The notes beneath the pieces were generated by a model, which searched no databases, had not been told where the DNA came from, and worked only from the letters and a program-made list of their open reading frames with translations. DNA of 64,000 nt, from contig WBMZ01003276.1 of assembly GCA_013400975.1 (NCBI GenBank), positions 62,001 through 126,000 on the forward strand, read 5' to 3'. This stretch comes from Atrichornis clamosus. Taxonomy: Eukaryota; Chordata; Aves; Passeriformes; Menuridae. Made by a program: the position numbers and the translations under genes. Shown piece by piece: positions 57,052 through 64,000 of this stretch; the first letter of the stretch is position 1; each line of letters opens with the position of its first letter.

Positions 57052-58639
57052 AGTTATCACAGACATCATGGGAGAAGGAAGCCAACAACAACAAAAAAAA
57101 AGCATGAGGCTGCTAGCTTGGGAGAAAGTCCATTTTAACCTCATTAATTTAGGGATGAAAATTTTCAGCTGCTGGCAATGCTCCTAGCACCTGAAGCAAT
57201 CCAGGTAGTAATTTCAGCTGGGCATCACAGCATCTTTAGTCAGATACTGGTGTTCCTTATAGAATCAATTTCTGTTTAAGTATTTTCACAGCTTTTTCCT
57301 ACGTTAACCTGTGATACATATCATTTAACCTAGAGATGTTCTGTGGCTTGTGTTCTGTTGTGGTTCCAAGGGCCAAGCCAGGCAAATCAAAGAAATTAGG
57401 CTCCCATTAGTGAAGGGCCAATGCCTCTGTGTGTCTGTATACAGGTACACCCCAAAAATTAGTGATGTTATTGTTCCTGCATGGACAAACTCAGAAGATA
57501 AATTTAGACATGACCTCCCATGTGTCTGTCAGAAGTGCCATGTTGTTGTCAGACACAAGATGAAACCTGGGCACTCACACATGTGCTAGAAGGGAACACG
57601 GAGCACATGGATGCATAACATCTTCCCTTCATTAGTGTCTCATGGAATAATACATTTGGAGACCACATATCCACTGGGGTGCTGCTTTTGCTAAACTTCA
57701 ACTTTGTCTTTAAGGCACTTAGTTAAAAGTATTTTCATATCTTTTTTTTTTTTTTAATTTGTTCACTTCCCTCTCCTTTCTCCTAGGCGAACTGTCAGGT
57801 TGCACCACTCCAGAACAGCATCACTTATCTGTCATCTTTCTTTCTGAGGATACTTTTCTTTCAGGATACTTTAGAAAGCTGGTGGTTTGCTGCACTGTTG
57901 TCATGGACTGTAAGAGGTGATATTCCTTTATTTTGTTTGGGTATCTGCTACCATCAAAAGAGAAAAGTGTGGCAAACTTTGTGTTCCAAAACCATCATAC
58001 TCACTAATCAGCTAACACAAACCAATTATACAATAGGTGAAAGACATGGGCTTGCATGTTAAAATCTGCATTTTTCTGCCTTCTTTATTTCCTATCAATC
58101 CACTGTGACAATGGGTTTATTTTGCAGGAAAATATGCAAATACCTTAATCTGGTAGAACAGTTTGACAGTCTGAATGTGAATCTCTTCATGATATGTTGA
58201 CAAACACTGGTTTAAGAGGACCAGTACCAGGAAGATGATACATTTCTGAGTGCACAATCAGAATCTCTGCAGAAAAAATGTGTAGCCCTTTGGAAAAAAA
58301 AAAAAAAGGACGAGTACTGAGAAACCATCTCTATAAATAATAAATTTTCATCTTGTCTGAAATACAATGTATTAGCAAATGAGTAGGTGAAGGAATTTGG
58401 GATCTTTTGCTGCTTTCTTTCAGCATCCACATAATGAAAAAGCCCACCACTTTTTGGAAAGTCTGTTGTCTCTGTTTTGTTTTATACATTAACTATATAG
58501 CATCAACTGTTGGAGCAATAGTTCTAAAATATTCCTGCAAATGTTGAAAATGTAACTGTGGAGACTTTTTGATTTTTTTTTTCCCCAACATCCTAATTTC
58601 AAGAGTGATTTAAGAACTGATTGGCATTTGGCAAAAAAT
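57052..58639. other. Unique non-coding DNA
   Basis: No gene or transposon recognised. T14 at 57742-57755 and an A-run near 58290-58306. Frame 57350-57589 (79 codons, cysteine-containing end) matches no known zinc-binding pattern. Confidence 0.37.
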
Positions 58640-58910
58640 GAATGATAATGAACTCATTTCAATAGAGATGGACCAGATACCATGCCGGCTGTCGAAACTT
58701 TTCAAAGCTGGTTTCTCTCCAGTAAATGTGATCCTGCAGGCTCTGTCCATCTGCCTACAAGAAAAGAGACATTCGCATTCTACAGGAAATACTGCTGAGA
58801 AAATACCAGTGAGGATTATCGATTTTGTGATCTCTTGTCATTCTCAGCAAGGAAACTGGACGACAATAAACACCACAGCAAAGCAACAGTGCTGAGCATC
58901 TTCGCTTTCC
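58640..58910. promoter_or_regulatory. Candidate conserved non-coding element
   Basis: Non-repetitive block with ATGATAATGAACTCATTTC, CATGCCGGCTGTCGAAAC, GACATTCGCATTC, GATTATCGATTTTGTGATC and GACGACAATAAACACC. CpGs are retained. An 85-codon + frame spans it but has no recognised domain; a short exon cannot be excluded. Confidence 0.27.
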
Positions 58911-59721
58911 CTTTCCCCCATTTTTTTCTGTTTTTTTTTTTTTCCTTTTTCTTTTCCTTTTTACATCAGTGGGTAACAAGCATTCTTCAGTATATTTGCC
59001 AGGCAGAGGAGTAGCAGCTCAAGTAGGTCTGAGCCCTCTCCACAGCAGGGATGCTCAGGGGTGACCTGAAGCTGTTGCTTACAAGGATGGTTTGATTCTG
59101 GCCTCACCCTAATTTTTGCTGGTGCAAACTGAGTCACAGACACCACATTAAACAGCTGAAGTGAAAAACTACACCAGCTGTTAGGCTTCTCCTGTTGCAT
59201 GAAATTGAAATAGCTCTGAGATTTAAGGAAAATAGCATGAATTCACCCCAGACGTGACATCTGTGGGACAGGCTATTCCTCACCCAGTGCTCACCAGCCC
59301 ACCACGTTTAAGTCGGGGGTGGCCAATGCTGATGGAAGAGTGGCCAGCCAATGCCTCCCTGCAGGTGGAAGGGTCAGCACAGGTGCCCCAGCCCCCAGTC
59401 CTGTGGGCAGGTCAACTCGCAATGATAATTTCGCACTTATTTCATTCCTCCTCCAAAGTCTGTCACATTTCTCTCTTCCCCCCATCTCCCTCCCACCAAG
59501 AGATAGTTTCTGTGTATCCCTCGGGTGTTTTCTGCTGCTGCCAATGTACCCCATCCTGGTGTCCCCTGCAGACCCTCCCCAGCCTCTCTCTGTGTCTTTG
59601 TTTACGAAGGTGGCTCTCAAATGCGGTGCCTGTAGGCTCACCTTTGCACAGCATCACTGCTAAATTTTTAATCAGTGGTAGTAAAACAAAGGCAAGAAAA
59701 AACTCACAGTACTTAACAAAT
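58911..59721. other. Unique non-coding DNA
   Basis: T-rich 58918-58960, then average sequence. The 170-codon + frame at 59254-59766 is the second longest free of repeats, but it is overlapped by minus frames of 116 and 92 codons and has low-complexity Ser/Pro/Leu content. I do not call it a gene. Confidence 0.35.
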
Positions 59722-59744
59722 GGCATGTGGCTAAGCCACATGCC
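59722..59744. repeat. Perfect 11-bp inverted repeat (23-bp odd palindrome)
   Basis: GGCATGTGGCT and AGCCACATGCC flank a single A. The arms contain ATGTGG/CCACAT, an E-box-like CATGTG on each side. It could act as a dimeric binding site or cruciform. Expected by chance well below once per 64 kb at this spacing. Confidence 0.88.
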
Positions 59745-61249
59745 TTATCCCAGTTTACCTACATAAGCAGGGTGTTAAGCACCAATCCTACAAACCTTTT
59801 AGCATCCCGGGAGGTTTTGCTCTGATTCATGGAACTGCAGTCATGCAACTATCATTAATGTAATGTGATGTTATGGTTGCACATGGCCAAAACATAAGAG
59901 AAAGGAAGTACTTCTGCATTTCATGCCGAATTCTCTGCTACATCAGTTGTTAATTAAAAAACTTGGCTCGCTTCTGTCCCTTCACACAATCAGAATGATG
60001 TAAATAAGAACCTTATCCAAAGGCTTTTAAAATTCATTTTAAAAAAGGCTGGCTACAATATTTATACAATATTTGCAGCTCAGCAGAATGAAGCAGGAAA
60101 TAACTAAGTCTTCAGCTTCCCAGTTGCAAGACACAGCTTAGATTCTGCTCGTTGCAGTGAAGGTATGAGCAGGCTCCTGTGCTTGCGAGGCAGAAGGCTC
60201 ACACCTGCCTTGGTGTGGAGCACTTGTTACCAGCCACTGCAAGAGGCAGCAACCTGTGTACTCAGGGTTGTGGGCTGATTCATCTGGGCAAAGTCAGTGA
60301 GCCCAATTCCGTTAATTATGCACAAGGAAGGATGTTTCTGGAAGTTGAGTAATACCCCAGACCTCAGCACACCCGACTTATAGTTATTCTTCAGCCAGTG
60401 TGGCCCTGAGTCATGTCTTGAACAGGCAATGCTAATGGGAGGTTGAATTTGTAGCACAGAAGCCAGAGTCCCTCTCTTTACTCCTAGTTAATTCCCAAGA
60501 GTACAGAAGTGAGACCCTACCTCTTCAATCTCTATGTTTTTCTCCAAATGCTTTATCACTATGAAACTCTCCGATTGGTGTGAAAGATAGCGATAAAGGA
60601 GTTCAAGTCAAACAGCAGTTTTTGAAATGAAAGTCATGATGCTAAAAACACCTGTTACAACCAAAAAGCTAGGGTGTAAGAGGCATGATTTATTACATAT
60701 ATTATGGTAGCCCCACAAGAACTGAGCAAAGATTTTGCCCTTTTTGTGCTTTATTCACACGTGGGCATGTTAAAAGGCATCGAAGACATATTGTGTGTCC
60801 CAAAGGATTAACTCAGCTCTTACTAACACTTTCATTCCTGTGTTCCTACAGCTAAGGCATACATGGAAAAAGCATTCACAGGCTTTATTTCACCACCCCT
60901 TTGAGGGGCAATATCTGCTCATGAGCTTTTCAAAGTGTGTGTTTAACACAGGAGAAAAGCATAGCACCCTCCCAGAAAAAATAGTTAAGCTTCTCATCAC
61001 AGTAAATTGTCAGCCCTTGTCACAAAGGGCACAGAGCTCTGCAGGAGATGAGCACTCATGAAGTGTTATCCATCCCTGTCCTGAGACCTCAAGGGAAAAA
61101 CAATGCACTTTGTGGTGTAAATGAGCAGTATCAGAAAGGACACCAGCGGAGAAGGTGTTTCTGGGATGCTGACTCCCAGTGCCGAGGACTGGTTCCCCCA
61201 TCTCAGGGCCTGCATCATCCTCACCCTTTCACCACCCATCACCTCACAT
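59745..61249. other. Unique non-coding DNA
   Basis: No gene or repeat recognised. AT-rich 59940-60080 with a direct AATATTT repeat. Confidence 0.35.
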
Positions 61250-61500
61250 TTCTAGCATGGGAAATGAAGTAGTCATTAACGGGAGTGCCGATAGGAAGCC
61301 TGCTAAGAAATATTTTCGCAATTAAGACAGGAGGGAATATAGTATCCTTTTTTTTTTTTCCAGGAAAACCTATTTCCTCATTTCTTTTCCATCCAAGCAT
61401 AAGCTGGCATTTTTTTGCCATCTTGAGAGCAAGCCAGAGCCATCACTGGAGACAGAGAGAGGAATTGTTATAGTGTGGATTCATTAAACTCATCTCAGTC
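61250..61500. promoter_or_regulatory. Candidate conserved non-coding element
   Basis: GTAGTCATTAACGGGAGTGCCG, AATATTTTCGCAATTAAGAC and GTGGATTCATTAAACTC words, CpGs retained in AT-rich context, no TE signature apart from a central T-run. Inference from texture. Confidence 0.28.
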
Positions 61501-61689
61501 CATCTCTTTTTTTTTTTTTTTTGGTATTAAAGGAGTATGGAGTAAAGCAGGGCAGAACGAAGTGTTCTGGAAAACTGATAATCAAATGGCCTAAAGCTAA
61601 TGTTTACTTTTCTGAATGTTTTACAGCAGCATTACTTGGAGATGTATTAAAAACAGGGAGCGAGAGGGAGGGAGAGAGGGAGGGAGCCT
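61501..61689. other. T16 run and GGGAGA-rich purine tract
   Basis: A 16-base T run (61507-61522) and a GAGGGAGGGAGAGAGGGAGGG purine stretch at about 61661-61686. No transposon body adjoins either. Confidence 0.7.
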
Positions 61690-63114
61690 AATAATAGCCT
61701 TCCAGTTACAGAAATAGAGAAGCAGCATAGATATGATAATTGAATTTGGTTTGGATGGGTGATAATCCGCCTTTATGCTACAGCTGTAGTTCTCAGATTT
61801 GAGCCTTGCTGGTGGCAGGTGTTGGGCAGCCTCCCTGGCCACGGGAAGGCTACAGCACCGTGCACTCCTGCATGCCTGCCATTCCTCTTCCTCCATACCC
61901 CCCATTTCTCTCCTGGTGTGTGCAGGCAAGAGGCTGCAGGGTCATGGGGTTTGCATGTGTGGCTTTTTTATCTCTGCATTTGTGGGAGTTGTCCTGAAGG
62001 TGACCCAGAGCCTCCCTTCCCCATCTGGCCAGGAAAAGTCACCAGTGAATCTGAAGGGGAGCTCCTTTCCCCCCCAGCAAACTCCACGCTCAACCATTCT
62101 GTGTTTCTCTTCCACCCTAAATTATTCAGCTCCACACTTGGGGAGCTGACACTGCTAGTAAACTGAGGAGTTACATATTTTTGGTTGCACTTGGAGATTA
62201 AGTGCCACTTGAGTTATAGTGTCTAGGTTCCCAAATATTTGTGTAATTTTAGATCATGAATTCCCATTCCTGACTATGTTTAGTATCAATATTTATTCAC
62301 ACATCTCTCTCTGTTAGATCCCATGGAAGAAACCGGGCAGGGGAATTGGGGAGGTGCCTCTAAACTGTCTCTGTCACAGGCTTGGGTCCCCTTGCTGCTT
62401 CGCTTCCTGAAGCAAACTCCAGCCTCTCTTTGCCTGCTCTGTCATGGAAAATGTGGGGTGGAAAGCCATGGATAGAATAACTGGGCTGCAGTGGGTGGAT
62501 AACAGGGCCACCCACTTTCACAAGATGACTTTAAAGATTTTGTGCCAGACACTTGGGGTTGTCTGCATGCTGCTGTCACACTAGCAAGAGGAGTGGGAGA
62601 AGGGTAAAGAGACCAAAGAAGAAGAAAAGTCAAAACATCCTTCCTGGGTGGTGGGAAGTCTCTCTGTCACCCCAGTGCCTTCCGTCCTCCTAATATGATC
62701 CTCCAAGAAACTTTATCAGTCTCATTTGTTCTCTTTGTTTGTTCAGAAGCAAAAGCACTTCTGAAGAAAAAACATTAATTAATTTCCTCTTTATGAGAAG
62801 ATGTGAGAATATTTTGGTTTCTGCAGGCACTGAATTAAAATCTGGCTGCACAAGAGTTTGCATTTTTAATGAAGCTGTTTTGCAGGTCACCAAAATTGTT
62901 CCCCATTCAGCCACTCTCATCATCTGGGTCATTATGACAGATAGCCACAGCTGATGCCTGGATCCAACTCCCACAGTCCTCAGCTGGCACTCGAATGCCA
63001 TTCGAATGATAACGAAAAGCACGGTGACTGCTAGAGCACCTTTTCTCCAGCTATCTCAGAAGACCTATATAGCTGTGATTAAATTAGCCTTGTAAGTCAG
63101 TGTGAGGTGGATAG
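61690..63114. other. Unique non-coding DNA
   Basis: No gene recognised. Three overlapping + frames at 61759-62166 (63 to 135 codons) in different phases cancel one another as coding evidence. Confidence 0.37.
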
Positions 63115-63222
63115 GTAATATGCAAGTTCTGCAGGTGAGAAAACAGAAGCATGAAACAGTGTGCTGCTTCAACTTTGCAGCCAGAGAGCCCAGGTGACGA
63201 ATGAGGACCTGGGCTATGGGGC
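63115..63222 (-). mobile_element. MIR-like SINE fragment, minus strand
   Basis: ATATGCAAGTTCTGCAGGTG with GAGAAAACAGAAGCATGAAA, then TTGCAGCCAGAGAGCCCAGG and AATGAGGACCTGGGC, parallels the reversed MIR core (a 'cattttacagatgagaaaactgaggca' block, an 'acagccagtgagtggcagag' block, then 'aggacctgggtct'). Weaker than the copies at 7915 and 48890. Confidence 0.5.
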
Positions 63223-64000
63223 TCAGCAACCCAGCTCAACTGAAAGCCAGTTCTGCAATTTACAGGGAAATTAACCATGCTTATCCCAGTTTCTGAAGTA
63301 TTTTAGATGAGGACATGCTTGGCACACAAGACTTTCTGATTGCGCTGTTCATGCTGCGCCCCTCAGTGAGAGTTCTCACTGTCCTTAGTGCATCCGTGTC
63401 AGCTCAGCCCTCCAGTTTCCTTTTTTTTCCCCTACACAATAAAAACCTACTTATCACCCAAAGTGTGTAGTTGGACTTGGTAGGGCAAAGTTTTGGAGAG
63501 ATAAATGTCAGTGCAATGCTATTTGCTCGTACTGCTCATTAATTGCTAGCTAGACAAGAAATACTCACTGTATCCTAAGAGCAGATATCTGTGACTATAC
63601 CACAGTCAAAGATAGGATGGAAAATGCAAGACATATCTACGAGCACTTCTTCCAGTACTCAGAAAATGTCAGACTCTTTCCTGTCCAAATTCCAGCTTTA
63701 CATTCCCGAAAGAGAACAAAAAAATGGTAATACATTTTCTCCAAAACGGTGCCTAGCAATATAAAGTCAAAGCCATCCCTTTCAGTCTCTGGCTTTGATG
63801 GATGTCTTTGGATTCTGAAAAGGATATGGTAGATGCCTTATTAGAATAATATTCCAGTGTCTTGACAAGTAGCTTCAGATTTATATCACAGCTTTCGTTT
63901 TTATGCCAACAGCTATGTAACACCAAAGGACCGCAAAAGACATAATGCACTGTTATGATTTTTAGTTTTTTACTTTTTTTATTTTTATGGAAAGATTGTT
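63223..64000. other. Unique non-coding DNA to window end
   Basis: No gene or repeat recognised. The window ends in T-rich sequence. Confidence 0.35.

Noticed and set aside
57350..57589. 79-codon frame with cysteines near its end, possible zinc-binding peptide
   Set aside because: Cysteine and histidine spacing fits no known zinc-finger pattern and there is no supporting context.
59254..59766. 170-codon open frame
   Set aside because: Overlapped by minus-strand frames of 116 and 92 codons, Ser/Pro/Leu-rich, no recognisable domain.
1..64000. CRISPR arrays, bacterial operons, prophage or plasmid features
   Set aside because: No spaced identical repeats with unique spacers, no dense coding and clear vertebrate LINEs; prokaryotic features are not applicable.

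Overview
This window reads as anonymous, mostly non-coding vertebrate nuclear DNA, most probably from a bird. The main evidence is CR1 LINE fragments of the avian type. One (5391-5652, minus strand) ends in the familiar bird CR1 3' end, a long one (39270-40054, plus strand) carries the end of ORF2 plus the 3' end, and a third (4617-4830) retains the ORF2 C-terminal reading frame. Base composition is AT-leaning, intergenic stretches are long and there is no bacterial-style gene packing. No protein-coding gene could be recognised. The open frames are short (longest free of the gap 213 aa), overlap on both strands, and are often explained by simple repeats or transposon remains.

Layout. 1-4128 is unique DNA with two AT-rich blocks that look like conserved non-coding elements. 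4129-5652 holds a GC/AC microsatellite and two CR1 pieces around a short, very GC-rich G-quadruplex-prone segment. 5653-16720 is unique apart from a MIR-like SINE and dinucleotide repeats. 16726-17025 is a CCCTT pentamer array containing a 214-base assembly gap. 17715-18020 is a decayed reverse-transcriptase fragment of an L2/CR1-type LINE. 20876-21130 is an AGAGA/AGAGC pentamer array with a 60-base higher-order repeat. Immediately after it, 21405-21850 is the only clear CpG island, with an upstream TATA-like box, a homeodomain-type palindrome and a possible 150-nt exon. This is the best candidate for a transcription start.

22-64 kb is a repeat-poor desert with scattered AT-rich blocks of the kind seen in developmental enhancers (for example 29180-29570, 33500-33880, 42780-43140, 51440-51680, 55870-56060). 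It also holds an old CR1 (32028-32345), the long CR1, an L2-type SINE/LINE tail (50225-50405), two MIR-like fragments, a 220-base polypurine tract (50698-50917) and two notable inverted repeats (30460-30495 and 59722-59744).

Interpretation (inference). Few transposons, many homeodomain, E-box and SOX-like words and one isolated CpG island fit a regulatory gene desert, or a large intron, near a developmental gene. The gene cannot be named from this sequence. All calls of conserved element are impressions of sequence texture, not alignments. I found no evidence of a new multi-gene system. The items most worth checking are the CpG island with its candidate exon, the 15-bp perfect hairpin, the two-state pentamer array, and the truncated CR1 fused to a G-quadruplex segment.
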